Positions 43,241-53,301 of a DNA stretch of 64,000 nt are shown here, piece after piece (position 1 is the stretch's first letter; each line of letters opens with the position of its first letter). The translations under genes were made by a program, and so were the position numbers. The stretch lies in assembly GCF_030123325.1 (NCBI RefSeq), contig NZ_CP126106.1:3996001-4060000 (forward strand), written 5' to 3'. This DNA comes from Peribacillus simplex. Lineage in GTDB: Bacteria; Bacillota; Bacilli; Bacillales; DSM-1321. Under the pieces are notes generated by a model that saw nothing but the letters and a program-made list of their open reading frames with translations, was not told where the DNA came from and made no database searches.

Positions 43241-45439
43241 TTAGTTCATTATCCTTCTGACGGAATAAACATCCGAAATTTGTTTAATACGGTCGACGAC
43301 CTTTTGTAAATGGGCAATGTTATGAATATAGATCGACATGTGAATGGTCGCCACCTTATTCCTGTCGGATTTACCCGAGACCGCTGAAATGTTGGTCTTG
43401 GTTTCATTGACGGCTTGCAGCACTTCGTTTAATAAGCCGCGACGGTCATAGCCGCTGATTTCAATTTCAACGATGTATTCCTTGCGTTCGTTGATCGTAC
43501 TTTCCCATTCAACCGGTACGAGGCGATGATCGGCATCCCCGCTATCCAGGTTCGGGCAATCTTGTCTATGAACTGAAACTCCACGGCCTTTGGTTATATA
43601 ACCAACGATTTCGTCCCCTGGTACTGGGTTGCAACAGCGTGATAAACGGATAAGCAGGTTATCAATCCCTGGTACCTGTACGCCTGAGTCACGTTTTTTA
43701 GATGTATTGGAGAAGGTTTTCAGATCGGCTACCGCTTCAGAAATATCCGCTTCTTGCTCGACCATTTTCTGCTTACGCCATTTTTCGGTAAGGCGGTTCG
43801 CTACTTGAAGGGCTGTTATTCCGTTATATCCGACTGCTGCATACATATCCTCTTCATTCAGGAAGTTGAATTTATCCGCAACACGCCTGATATTCTCGGC
43901 AGCCAGGATTTCCTTCAGGTCGAACTCCATATCCTTGATTTCCTTTTCAACAAGCTCTTTGCCTTTTTCGATATTTTCTTCCCGGCGCTGCTTCTTGAAA
44001 AATTGGCGGATTTTATTTTTCGCTTGAGATGTTTGCGTTAGCTTAAGCCAATCCTGACTTGGGCCATATGAATGCTTCGATGTTAAGATTTCTATGATGT
44101 CGCCAGTTTTCAGTTTATAATCCAGCGGTACCATTTTCCCGTTCACTTTGGCACCAATCGTTTTATTTCCGATTTCCGAGTGAATCCGGTAAGCGAAATC
44201 AATCGGGTTGGATCCTGATGGCAGTTCGATGACATCGCCTTTTGGAGTGAAAATGAATACCATATCAGAAAAAAGATCTATTTTAAGGGATTCCATGAAT
44301 TCCTCGGCATTAGTCGCATCATCCTGGAATTCAAGAATTTCCCGGAACCATGTCAATTTTTCTTCCAGTGAAGGCTGTTCCCCGACATCTTTTCCCTCTT
44401 TATAAGCCCAGTGCGCAGCAACCCCGAACTCGGCAATGCGATGCATATCGGAAGTACGGATCTGCACTTCCAGCGGATCGCCTTTCGGTCCGATCACCGT
44501 CGTATGAAGTGATTGATACATATTCGGCTTCGGCATCGCGATATAGTCTTTGAATCGGCCAGGCATCGGCTTCCAGCATGTATGGATGATCCCTAAAACG
44601 GCATAGCAATCTTTTATGCTGTTGACGACGATCCGAACTGCAAGCAAATCATAAATTTCGCTGAACTGTTTATTCTGCAAAGCCATTTTGCGATAAATGC
44701 TGTATATATGTTTCGGCCTGCCGGATAGGTCAGCCTTAATGTTGACATCCTCAACGTTTTTACGCACTTCATCAATGACTTCTTCCAGATAGTTTTCACG
44801 TTCTGCACGCTTTTTCTTCATCAGGTTGACGATTCGGTAATACTGCTGAGGATTCAAATACCTTAGTGCAGTATCCTCCAGTTCCCATTTAATCGTGCTG
44901 ATACCAAGACGATGGGCAAGCGGTGCGAAGATTTCCAACGTCTCGTTCGATATCCTTCTCTGCTTTTCCTGCGGAAGATGCTTCAATGTCCGCATATTAT
45001 GCAGTCTGTCCGCAAGCTTGATCAAGATGACCCGTATATCCTGGGCCATCGCCACGAACATTTTCCGATGGTTTTCCGCCTGTTGCTCCTGCTGTGATTT
45101 GTATTTGATTTTCCCTAACTTGGTCACGCCATCCACAAGCATGGCGACTTCAGGACTGAAATTTTCTTCAATATCCTTTAAAGTGATCTCCGTGTCTTCA
45201 ACAACATCATGTAAAAAACCTGCCGCAATGGTTGCAGGGTCCATTTCAAGATCAGCCAGAATGCCCGCCACTTGAATCGGATGAATAATATACGGCTCTC
45301 CCGATTTACGGAATTGTTCTCGGTGAGCATACTCTGCATACTTAAACGCTCTATGGATAAATTCAGCTTCTTCCGGCTGAAGATATAAGCTGGCCCGTTC
45401 CACAACCTGCTCGGCAGTCAATATTTGATCATTAGCCAT
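43241..45439 (-). CDS. relA: Bifunctional (p)ppGpp synthetase/hydrolase
   Basis: A long Rel protein of 732 residues. The N-terminal HD hydrolase domain has His53 (IIHPIQVAG) and His77-Asp78 (GFLHDVVEDT) among the manganese ligands, plus ADRLHNMRTL. The synthetase domain has GRPKHIYSIYRKM and MPKPNMYQSLHTTVIGP. TGS (IFTPKGDVIELPSGSNPIDFAY), zinc-finger-like (RLSRCCNPVPGDE) and ACT domains follow. Both active sites look intact, so it sets stringent-response alarmone levels. AAGGTGATT precedes the ATG; a promoter lies upstream. Confidence 0.97.
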   Translation of the reverse strand: MANDQILTAEQVVERASLYLQPEEAEFIHRAFKYAEYAHREQFRKSGEPYIIHPIQVAGILADLEMDPATIAAGFLHDVVEDTEITLKDIEENFSPEVAMLVDGVTKLGKIKYKSQQEQQAENHRKMFVAMAQDIRVILIKLADRLHNMRTLKHLPQEKQRRISNETLEIFAPLAHRLGISTIKWELEDTALRYLNPQQYYRIVNLMKKKRAERENYLEEVIDEVRKNVEDVNIKADLSGRPKHIYSIYRKMALQNKQFSEIYDLLAVRIVVNSIKDCYAVLGIIHTCWKPMPGRFKDYIAMPKPNMYQSLHTTVIGPKGDPLEVQIRTSDMHRIAEFGVAAHWAYKEGKDVGEQPSLEEKLTWFREILEFQDDATNAEEFMESLKIDLFSDMVFIFTPKGDVIELPSGSNPIDFAYRIHSEIGNKTIGAKVNGKMVPLDYKLKTGDIIEILTSKHSYGPSQDWLKLTQTSQAKNKIRQFFKKQRREENIEKGKELVEKEIKDMEFDLKEILAAENIRRVADKFNFLNEEDMYAAVGYNGITALQVANRLTEKWRKQKMVEQEADISEAVADLKTFSNTSKKRDSGVQVPGIDNLLIRLSRCCNPVPGDEIVGYITKGRGVSVHRQDCPNLDSGDADHRLVPVEWESTINERKEYIVEIEISGYDRRGLLNEVLQAVNETKTNISAVSGKSDRNKVATIHMSIYIHNIAHLQKVVDRIKQISDVYSVRRIMN

Positions 45440-45758
45440 TTAATCACCTTAACCCCACTTTAACTGCCACCGGATATGATCCGGATTGAGTATGATTGGT
45501 AGCACTTCCCTTTATTCTGCAAAACGTGACAATTTTTGCGAAAAAAAATAAATCCGCTTAAACGGATAAAAGTGCAAATAAACTTATTAGCAGAAAAACT
45601 CTTTATTATTACTATTATCGAAAAAAAAGGCAAGGATGTAAAGAGTTAAACGTGTATTTTATGAATAATAGTGAATTTTTTCACTGGAAATTCGACAAAA
45701 TCCAGCTAAAATGAGTAAAAACGGAAAAAGAGCACCCTGGTCAGGGTGCTCTCGTTTA
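45440..45758. other. relA promoter region and apt terminator
   Basis: No gene is seen in this gap. TTTACA (45637-45642) and GATAAT (45614-45619) are 17 bases apart on the minus strand and make a good relA promoter. A hairpin with CTCTT run at 45725-45753 ends apt. The rest is A+T-rich. Confidence 0.75.
45725..45753 (-). terminator. Terminator of the recJ-apt unit
   Basis: GAGCACCCTG and CAGGGTGCTC pair almost end to end and are followed by TTTTTCC on the minus strand. Confidence 0.88.
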
Positions 45759-46271
45759 TTAAAAGCTCATTAATGTCAAGACATCATAGCCGTCCAATTT
45801 ATCTTTACCATCCAAGTCGGTCAATTCAATAAGGAATGCAATCCCGGCTACGATTCCGCCAAGCTGTTCAACCAATTTGATCGTCGCTTCGATTGTTCCC
45901 CCGGTAGCAAGCAAATCATCCGTGATCAGGATACGCTGTCCCGGTTTAATGGCATCTTTATGGATTGTCAGTACATCCTTGCCATATTCCAATCCATATT
46001 CGACTTTTATCGTTTCACGTGGAAGTTTTCCTTCTTTTCTCACTGGCGCAAAGCCCACTTCCAATGAGTATGCGACTGGACATCCGATAATGAATCCGCG
46101 TGCTTCAGGCCCTACCACCAAGTCGATATTTTTATCGCGTGCGTACTCGACGATTTGGTCTGTTGCGTATTTATAAGCTGCACCGTTATCCATTAATGTT
46201 GTAATATCTTTGAAGACAATACCCGGTTTTGGCCAGTCTTGCACAATTGTTACATATTGCTTTAAATCCAT
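45759..46271 (-). CDS. apt: Adenine phosphoribosyltransferase
   Basis: A 170-residue salvage enzyme converting adenine and PRPP to AMP. The PRPP loop is RILITDDLLATGGT; FKDITTLMDNG, GPEARGFIIGCPVAY and RKEGKLPRETI are the usual Apt blocks. GAGGAGGAAAC precedes the ATG and it overlaps the end of recJ by 10 bases. Position between recJ and relA matches B. subtilis. Confidence 0.97.
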   Translation of the reverse strand: MDLKQYVTIVQDWPKPGIVFKDITTLMDNGAAYKYATDQIVEYARDKNIDLVVGPEARGFIIGCPVAYSLEVGFAPVRKEGKLPRETIKVEYGLEYGKDVLTIHKDAIKPGQRILITDDLLATGGTIEATIKLVEQLGGIVAGIAFLIELTDLDGKDKLDGYDVLTLMSF

Positions 46272-48637
46272 TGCTTTGTTTCCTCCTCAAGGTCTGTTGC
46301 CTCATGAACTAAATAATGATTGAACCAATCGAATAATTGCTGATAGGAAGAATAAACAAGCTCTTGTTCAAGCTCAAATTGCTCTTTCTTTCTTGTATAC
46401 GATTCAGATTCACTGAGATCGCGTTTTTTCGCATTGGTTGTTAGCATAATTAACCCATTCTCTATTGTAACAAAATCAAGCTCAAAAAACACCTTAGAAA
46501 TGAAATCCACGGTATCTCTCGACCAGCCGCGATATTTGGCCAGGTCATCACCGTATCTCTTCACGTCGAGCGGACCCTTTTTGGCAAGGAAGGCATAGAA
46601 CCATTTAAAATGATCCCTTGTTGGCATCGTACTCAAGAAATGGTCCTGTTCATGGGAAAAGTGAGCGTAGATACGCGAAGGGTTCTTATTGGCAATCACC
46701 CGTTTCAAATATTCCCTGGAAGGAGGCATGTCCATTAATGCCAAATGACCTTCAAAGCAGTCGAGCTGCTCTGCATCCAGTTCATTCTTGATATGGACAA
46801 GATCTGGATGGTTTTCCAAAAATGGGTATCTGGGATAAATATCTTCCGAGAAAATGACGATCTTCCGGTTTTGTACAGGAATGTCGGCAAGCCACTTCTC
46901 TGCCTGTCCCTTGCCGCGGTAATCGAATAACTGCCAATGGTTTACCGAGACATCCTGGACAAAGATCTGGGGCTTTTTCATATTATTCCACTCATTGATG
47001 GAAAGCTCACCAATGACCGAGACTTCAGCGTGCGGAGCTATTTCATCGACAAAATGACCGAGACCGAAGCCCACTCCGTCAAGTTTGTGTTTTTCACCAT
47101 CTTCCAGCTGGACCTTCAAGTGATTTTGGTTGGCACCAATTTTGCGGACACTTGAAAGCTGGACGGAATCTATCAAAATCTTCGGCTTCGGATTCGTAAC
47201 CCCAAATGGCGCCAGCAAGCTCATTTCCTGAATCGTTTGAATGGAAACTTCAGCTAACGTCGTTGCCCCGTCCAAGTTTGTAATGGGTATGAAGTCCTCT
47301 TCGTTCAGTTGTTCCTTCGCAATCAAGTTCATGCGGTCCCTGAGTTCCTGAACATCTTCAATTTTCAATGTCATTCCAGCGGCCATCGGATGTCCACCGA
47401 AATGAGGCAGCATTTCACGGCAGGCGGAAAGACTTTGAAATAGATCGAAACCGGCGATGCTCCGAGCAGAACCTTTAGCTAATCCCTTTTCCCGGTCATA
47501 GCTCAATACAATCGCGGGCCGGTAAAAGCGTTCAACTAGTTTAGAGGCCACAATCCCCACAACTCCGGCGTTCCAGCCTTCCCTGCCGATGATGAGCACA
47601 CCATTGGACTCAGGCGGGAAGTTTTCCTCGACTTCAGCAATCGCTTCTTTGGCCATTTCAGCAACCATTTCCTGTCGCTCTTTATTGATATCATTGATTT
47701 CATGGGCGAGTTCCGTCGCTTCTTCCAGACTTTGTGACATCAATAAATCGACAGCGGGATCGGCATCTCCAAGGCGCCCGACAGCATTGATCCGCGGTGC
47801 CATCGCAAAGCCGATCGATTCTTCATTCAATGCTTCCTGCTGAACATTCGCCACTTTCATTAAGGCAACAAGTCCCGGGCGGCGCGTCAAACGTAACTGC
47901 TCGATGCCTTTCGCAGCAATGACGCGGTTTTCCCCTTGTAAAGGCACTAAATCCGCTATCGTGCCGATTGCCGCTATCTCAAGCAAATCCTCAGGCAATT
48001 CCCCAAGCAAGGCGTGTGCCAGCTTAAATGCGACCCCTACTCCGGCTAGCTCTTTAAATGGATAGGAACTGTCCTCAAGTTTAGGATGGATGATTGCCAA
48101 GGCCTCAGGCAGTTCCGGTCCCGGTTCATGGTGGTCGGTCAAAATATAATCCATGCCGAGCTCGCCGGCAAGTTTCGCTTCATCGACTGCAGAAATTCCG
48201 GTATCGACGGTTATTAATACCTTCACCCCTTGGTCGGCTGCAAGGCGGAATGCCATCGGATTCGGACCATATCCTTCTGTAAACCGATTCGGGATATAAA
48301 AGTCAACATCGGCCCCCAATCTCGTCAGCGCCGTCATCATCACTGTGGTCGATGTCACGCCATCCGCATCATAATCACCGAATATACGTATTTTTTCTCC
48401 ATTTTGAATCGCTTCTCGTATTCTATATACTGCTTTATCCATATCCTTCAATAAAAATGGATCATGAAAAGTTTGATTTTTTACAAATAAAAAGGATCGG
48501 GCACTTTCAATCGTATCCAGGCCTCGATTCACAAGCAGGGCTGCAACCAAAGGTGTGATATGAAGCTCTTCAGCTAGTACAGCAACTTTGTTTTCATCGG
48601 CAGTCCGTAAGTTCCACCGGGTTTTTGGCTTTAACAT
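46262..48637 (-). CDS. recJ: Single-stranded-DNA-specific exonuclease RecJ
   Basis: A 791-residue 5'-3' exonuclease for recombination and mismatch repair. The DHH-phosphoesterase motifs are RIFGDYDADGVTST (motif I), VDTGISAVDEA, LTDHHEPGPELP (DHH), and the DHHA1 motif in GGHPMAAGM. An OB-fold region and a Firmicute-specific C-terminal domain follow, making it longer than the E. coli enzyme (577 residues). GAGGGGTG precedes the ATG. Confidence 0.96.
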   Translation of the reverse strand: MLKPKTRWNLRTADENKVAVLAEELHITPLVAALLVNRGLDTIESARSFLFVKNQTFHDPFLLKDMDKAVYRIREAIQNGEKIRIFGDYDADGVTSTTVMMTALTRLGADVDFYIPNRFTEGYGPNPMAFRLAADQGVKVLITVDTGISAVDEAKLAGELGMDYILTDHHEPGPELPEALAIIHPKLEDSSYPFKELAGVGVAFKLAHALLGELPEDLLEIAAIGTIADLVPLQGENRVIAAKGIEQLRLTRRPGLVALMKVANVQQEALNEESIGFAMAPRINAVGRLGDADPAVDLLMSQSLEEATELAHEINDINKERQEMVAEMAKEAIAEVEENFPPESNGVLIIGREGWNAGVVGIVASKLVERFYRPAIVLSYDREKGLAKGSARSIAGFDLFQSLSACREMLPHFGGHPMAAGMTLKIEDVQELRDRMNLIAKEQLNEEDFIPITNLDGATTLAEVSIQTIQEMSLLAPFGVTNPKPKILIDSVQLSSVRKIGANQNHLKVQLEDGEKHKLDGVGFGLGHFVDEIAPHAEVSVIGELSINEWNNMKKPQIFVQDVSVNHWQLFDYRGKGQAEKWLADIPVQNRKIVIFSEDIYPRYPFLENHPDLVHIKNELDAEQLDCFEGHLALMDMPPSREYLKRVIANKNPSRIYAHFSHEQDHFLSTMPTRDHFKWFYAFLAKKGPLDVKRYGDDLAKYRGWSRDTVDFISKVFFELDFVTIENGLIMLTTNAKKRDLSESESYTRKKEQFELEQELVYSSYQQLFDWFNHYLVHEATDLEEETKQWI

Positions 48638-48735
48638 TTATTCACCCCTCAACTTACTCATTATACAAAACGAATATACCAGTTTCAATTTTATTTTAAA
48701 CTCATAATTGGCTGTAATTCCCTGTTCGACCCTAA

Positions 48736-48763
48736 CAAAAAGAAGGCTGGCATCATGCCAGCC
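48736..48763 (-). terminator. Terminator of secDF
   Basis: GGCTGGCAT and ATGCCAGCC form a 9-bp stem around a single base, followed by TTCTTTTTG on the minus strand. Confidence 0.88.
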
Positions 48764-48775
48764 CCCTCTCACTTA

Positions 48776-51037
48776 TTAAACTTGTCCTTCAAGACTTTGT
48801 TTCTTTTCTTTCGCTGTATTCAGCGGACCTTTCTTCTTCAATTCCCTGATTTTCAAATCAAGCCAGAATTGGGAAGCGATCAATAGCGATGAATACACGC
48901 CGCATATTAAACCGATAAACAGGGCAATGGAGAAGTTACGGATAGCTTCACTGCCGAAGATCATCAACGCGATGACCGTGATGAGAACGGTCAGAACCGT
49001 GTTAATGGACCTCGTCAAAGTTTGCCTGATACTGATGTTCACTATGTTCTCAAGTTCTTCGGCGGTTTTGATTTTACGGCTGAAGCGCAGGTTTTCACGA
49101 ATACGGTCAAAGGTTACGATCGTATCATTGATCGAATAACCGACGATCGTCAGAACCGCAGCAATGAAGGTGATATCCACTTCGAGCCGGAGCAAGCTAA
49201 AAATCGTGATGATGAAGAAGGCATCATGTATGAGCGCGACCACGGCAGGTACGGCCATTCGCCATTCAAATCGTATCGATACATACAATATGATTCCGAT
49301 TGATGCGATCGCTAACGCATACATGGCATTTTTCGCAAGCTCTTTTCCTACAGTCGGTGATACGGTGCTGACATTCGGTTCCGCTCCGTAATCCTTCTTG
49401 AAATGGTCCTTCAATTCAGCGATTTCCTGTTTATCGAGGACACCGACTGTCCGAACGACAGCATTTTTATTGTCTTTACCAGCGAGCCTGACATCCTTGA
49501 TATCATCCGCATCGATACCGACCTTTTCCATTTCGGTTTTGACTTGCTGAGTCGTCAGGACGTCTTTGGACGCAACCTCGATCCGGGTACCGCTCGTGAA
49601 ATCAATCCCAAGATTCAATCTGAAGACGAGCAGGAAGATGATCCCGATAATGGTGACACCGATTGAAAGGCCATAAAAAACTTTCCGATGTTTGACGAAA
49701 TCGATTTTATCAAAGCGTGTTGGCAATGACATCAAATCCATTTTCTCGGATAAATCGTGAATGTATTTCTTCTTCACGCCAAACCACGATGCACGCTTGT
49801 CCAGGAACCCGCTATTCACCCACAGGCTCATGAAGAGACGTGTACCATAGACGGCTGTAATGAAACTCATTAAAATCGAAATGATCAAAGTGGTGGCAAA
49901 CCCTTTAACCGAGCTTGTTCCATAATAGAATAGAACAGCCGCAGCCAGCAGGGTCGTTAAGTTGGCATCCGTGATGGTGGCAAGTGAATTCTTGGTACCT
50001 TCTTTATAAGCCGCTTTAACAGATCTGCCAAGTTTCAATTCATCCCTGATTCGCTCATAGGTTATGATATTGGCATCGACAGCCATCCCGACCCCGAGTA
50101 CCAATGCGGCAATACCAGGCAGCGTAAGGACCGCATTCATCCAATCAAACACTAATAGCGTCAAGAAAAGGTATATGCTTAATGTGACGACCGCAATGAA
50201 TCCCGGGAAGCGGTAATACACAAGCATGAAGATAAAAACAAGTGCAATTCCGATGATTCCTGCAAAAATAGTATCATTCAGTGCACCTGCACCGAATTGG
50301 GCACCTACAGAAGTGGAATACTTTTCTTTTAAATCTACAGGCAAAGCACCGGCATTAAGAAGGGCTGCAAGCTCTTTCGCTTCTTCCACCGTGAATTGAC
50401 CGGTAATATACACCTTCTTCGTATTGAAAACTTCACTGACAGCCGGAGCGGATATCATATTGTCCTGTGAAGCTGTATTCTTAATGGAATCTTTTCCTTC
50501 CTCGAAATCCAACCAGATTGCAAGTACATTAGTCGGACTTTGCATCGAGGATATTTTTTGAGTGATGTCCTTAAATTTATTCACATCTTTCAATGTGACT
50601 TCGACAACCGGTTTATTGTCTTGGAACGTTTGTTTCGCGCCGCCTTCTTTAAGGTCGGCACCGGTCATCATTTCCTTATCGTTGTAGTCACGGAAAGATA
50701 ATTTAGCTTGTGTCGAGAGGATTTCGCGAGCGTTGTTTTGGTCTTTGACCCCAGCCAATTGAACGCGGATCCGGTCTTTCCCTTCGATTTGAATGTTAGG
50801 TTCGCTAACGCCCAAAACATTGACACGCCGCTCAAGTGAGCTTACTGTAGCCCGTAAAACATCCGGGGTGATCTTTTCCCCAGACAGCGGTTTTACTTCA
50901 TATAACACTTCAAAACCGCCTTGAAGATCAAGACCCAGCTTGATATCCTTTAGGATTCCTTTTGAAGTCGTCCCCATCGCTGCGAAAATCAATAGTGCGA
51001 TTAGAAAAAACGCAACGATCCTGCTTCTTTTTACCAT
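48776..51037 (-). CDS. secDF: Fused protein translocase subunit SecDF
   Basis: A 753-residue protein with SecD and SecF joined, as in Bacillus, with about twelve membrane helices. The SecD half has LGLDLQGGFEVLYEV and the P1 domain to about residue 220, then GVGMAVDANIITYERIRDE (helix 4 proton path). The SecF half starts near residue 440 with VGYSINDTIVTFDRIRENL. It uses the proton gradient to pull secreted proteins across the membrane with SecYEG. GGGGCCTACTAC lies before the ATG. Confidence 0.96.
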   Translation of the reverse strand: MVKRSRIVAFFLIALLIFAAMGTTSKGILKDIKLGLDLQGGFEVLYEVKPLSGEKITPDVLRATVSSLERRVNVLGVSEPNIQIEGKDRIRVQLAGVKDQNNAREILSTQAKLSFRDYNDKEMMTGADLKEGGAKQTFQDNKPVVEVTLKDVNKFKDITQKISSMQSPTNVLAIWLDFEEGKDSIKNTASQDNMISAPAVSEVFNTKKVYITGQFTVEEAKELAALLNAGALPVDLKEKYSTSVGAQFGAGALNDTIFAGIIGIALVFIFMLVYYRFPGFIAVVTLSIYLFLTLLVFDWMNAVLTLPGIAALVLGVGMAVDANIITYERIRDELKLGRSVKAAYKEGTKNSLATITDANLTTLLAAAVLFYYGTSSVKGFATTLIISILMSFITAVYGTRLFMSLWVNSGFLDKRASWFGVKKKYIHDLSEKMDLMSLPTRFDKIDFVKHRKVFYGLSIGVTIIGIIFLLVFRLNLGIDFTSGTRIEVASKDVLTTQQVKTEMEKVGIDADDIKDVRLAGKDNKNAVVRTVGVLDKQEIAELKDHFKKDYGAEPNVSTVSPTVGKELAKNAMYALAIASIGIILYVSIRFEWRMAVPAVVALIHDAFFIITIFSLLRLEVDITFIAAVLTIVGYSINDTIVTFDRIRENLRFSRKIKTAEELENIVNISIRQTLTRSINTVLTVLITVIALMIFGSEAIRNFSIALFIGLICGVYSSLLIASQFWLDLKIRELKKKGPLNTAKEKKQSLEGQV

Positions 51038-51233
51038 TATGTAGTAGGCCCCTTTCTATAATACGCCTGTTCCTGAAGTTAAAAACACTGTCATTTTTAG
51101 TTTATATGGTAACTGCATACCCTTTGCTTCTTGAGAAAAACGACACAGCTTCCCTGCTTTTTCCAAAAAAAAGCATAACCATATCTATTATGAGTCATAT
51201 ACAAACAGCTGTCAATTTAAGTATATCTTTGCG

Positions 51234-51539
51234 TCATTCTTTAAAAAGTTCCTTCAGTTCCTCTTCAGAAAGCGGCTCCAATAGGTTTGGTGATTTATAT
51301 GCTTCAACCATTTGGAAGGTCATGAACTGGTTGCTCGAAAATGTTACGATATCTGCGACAAGTTCATGAATGTGAATGTTTTCCTGCGGACGCTTCCATT
51401 TATTTTTGGTTAAGGTTCCCCAAATGTCTTCCTCCGTCACGGCATTCAATCCGACCATTTGGAATTCCTCACGCTTGCTCTTCAAAAATGGGCGTACCTT
51501 TAGATAATACCTTTGATAGGGATGATTCTTTTTTGCCAT
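51234..51539 (-). CDS. comN: Post-transcriptional regulator ComN
   Basis: A 101-residue protein matching ComN/YrzD, which in B. subtilis controls the comE transcript and is brought to the division site. KNHPYQRYYLKVRPFLKSK and IHELVADIVTFSSNQFMTFQMVEAY are typical. CTGGAGGC precedes the ATG at 51539; the longer frame runs back over the spoVB start on the other strand and is not used. It is divergent from spoVB. Confidence 0.88.
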   Translation of the reverse strand: MAKKNHPYQRYYLKVRPFLKSKREEFQMVGLNAVTEEDIWGTLTKNKWKRPQENIHIHELVADIVTFSSNQFMTFQMVEAYKSPNLLEPLSEEELKELFKE

Positions 51540-51709
51540 CACTTTGCCTCCAGTAAAAATGATTCTCATATAAATGCGCATTTTCTTAGAAGGGTTTCGA
51601 TCATTTGTTAGAACGCAAACAAACACTTTTGTCATGCTTTGTCCAAGTACAAGCATATAGATAATTGTATAGCATAACCGCTTTTTTGAGAAGGCAGGGA
51701 GGGAGTTCA

Positions 51710-53272
51710 ATGTCCAAATTTTTAAAAGGGACGCTGATTTTATTAATCGCAAGCCTGATTACAAGGGTTCTTGGTTTCATTAACCGCATTGTCATCGCCC
51801 GCTTCATCGGCGAAGAAGGCGTTGGTTTATATATGATGGCATTACCGACCCTCTTTCTCGTCGTGAACATAACCCAGTTAGGCCTGCCAATCGCCATTTC
51901 GAAATACGTGGCTGAGGCCAATGCCAGAGGTGATGAGCGGAAAATCAAGAAAATCCTTGTCGTCTCTTTGGCCTGCACCATTACTCTATCGATGATTTTC
52001 ACTCCTGCGATGCTGCTTTTCGCGCCGGTTCTCTCAGATTACCTATTCACTGATAAACGGACGCTATGGCCGCTCATGGCGATTGCCCCTATCGTACCGA
52101 TCATCGCCGTCTCATCCGTACTGCGCGGTTATTTCCAAGGCAAGCAAAATATGAAGCCCTTCGCTTTCTCGCAAGTTATCGAACAGGTGGCCAGAATCAC
52201 TTTCATAGCCGTCCTGACGAAGGCCTTTTTGCCATATGGAATTGAATATGCAGCAGCCGGTGCCATGTTCGCATCGATTATCGGGGAACTTGTATCTCTC
52301 TTCTACTTATTGACAAGCTTTAAAATAAAGAAACATTTTAAGTTCAGAAAGGGTTTCTTCAAGAATGTCAAATCGGGAAAAGGAACGTTCACGGAATTGA
52401 TGGGGATCGCCCTTCCTTCTACCGGAAGCAGGATGATCGGATCGGTTTCGTGGTTTTTCGAACCGATAGTGGTCGCCCAAAGTTTGGCAATCGCCGGAGT
52501 CACCGCAACCGCAGCCACCAGTCAATACGGGGAGCTGACAGGGTACGCACTGCCTTTACTCATGCTTCCATCTTTCGTTACATCATCATTGGCGACGGCA
52601 CTTGTCCCGGCAGTGAGTGAAGCCCGGACGACCGGAAACTTTTTACTCGTTGAACACAGGCTTCAGCAGGCCCTGAAAATCACCTTTATCACAGGCTGTT
52701 TAGCTATCGTCATTCTGTTCATCTTTGCCGAACCGATTTTACAAGTCATGTATGGCTCTTCGCATGCTGCTGTTTTCATTAAATTCCTGGCACCTTTTTT
52801 CATCCTTTATTACTTTCAATATCCGCTGCAATCCATGCTGCAAGCACTGGATCTTGCAAAGGCCGCAATGTTCAACAGCCTGGCCGGAAACATCCTTAAA
52901 ATCGGTGTGATCTGGCTGCTGGCGTCAAAGGAGAGTTTCGGGATCATGGGTGCCGCAATCGGGATCGCCGTCGGTACGATGCTCGTTACCTTCCTGCATT
53001 TTTCAACCGTGCTGAAGGTCGTTCCTTTCACGCTCCATTTCCGCAGCTATATATCAGCTTTGGTCCTTGCTTTAATTTCAGGATGGGGCGGTTATTATCT
53101 TTATCAATTCCCGCTTTCCTCACTGCCACTTGGCACAAGGCTCATGTTTTCCGTGACGGTCGTCATCCTGCTGTTCACATTTTTCCTGCTCATGACCGGC
53201 AGCATAAAAAAGGCGGATCTGATCAGGATTCCTGTAGTGGGCGGCTTTTTATCAAAATTCGCTTGGAAATGA
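51710..53272 (+). CDS. spoVB: Stage V sporulation protein B (polysaccharide flippase family)
   Basis: A 520-residue polytopic protein of the MOP/PST flippase superfamily with about 14 helices. FLKGTLILLIASLITRVLGF and FIGEEGVGLYMMALPT are the family start. In sporulation SpoVB is needed for spore cortex formation, possibly moving peptidoglycan precursors across the forespore membrane. GGAGGGAG precedes the ATG at 51710; the earlier ATG has no site. The order comN-spoVB-yrbG is the Bacillus one. Confidence 0.93.
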   Translation: MSKFLKGTLILLIASLITRVLGFINRIVIARFIGEEGVGLYMMALPTLFLVVNITQLGLPIAISKYVAEANARGDERKIKKILVVSLACTITLSMIFTPAMLLFAPVLSDYLFTDKRTLWPLMAIAPIVPIIAVSSVLRGYFQGKQNMKPFAFSQVIEQVARITFIAVLTKAFLPYGIEYAAAGAMFASIIGELVSLFYLLTSFKIKKHFKFRKGFFKNVKSGKGTFTELMGIALPSTGSRMIGSVSWFFEPIVVAQSLAIAGVTATAATSQYGELTGYALPLLMLPSFVTSSLATALVPAVSEARTTGNFLLVEHRLQQALKITFITGCLAIVILFIFAEPILQVMYGSSHAAVFIKFLAPFFILYYFQYPLQSMLQALDLAKAAMFNSLAGNILKIGVIWLLASKESFGIMGAAIGIAVGTMLVTFLHFSTVLKVVPFTLHFRSYISALVLALISGWGGYYLYQFPLSSLPLGTRLMFSVTVVILLFTFFLLMTGSIKKADLIRIPVVGGFLSKFAWK

Positions 53273-53277
53273 AATGA

Positions 53278-53301
53278 ACCGAAGCATTAAAAGGCTTCGG
53301 T
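53278..53301 (+). terminator. Terminator between spoVB and yrbG
   Basis: ACCGAAGC and GCTTCGGT pair around an 8-base loop and are followed by CATTTCTTCG. It overlaps the end of the convergent yrbG gene. Confidence 0.65.
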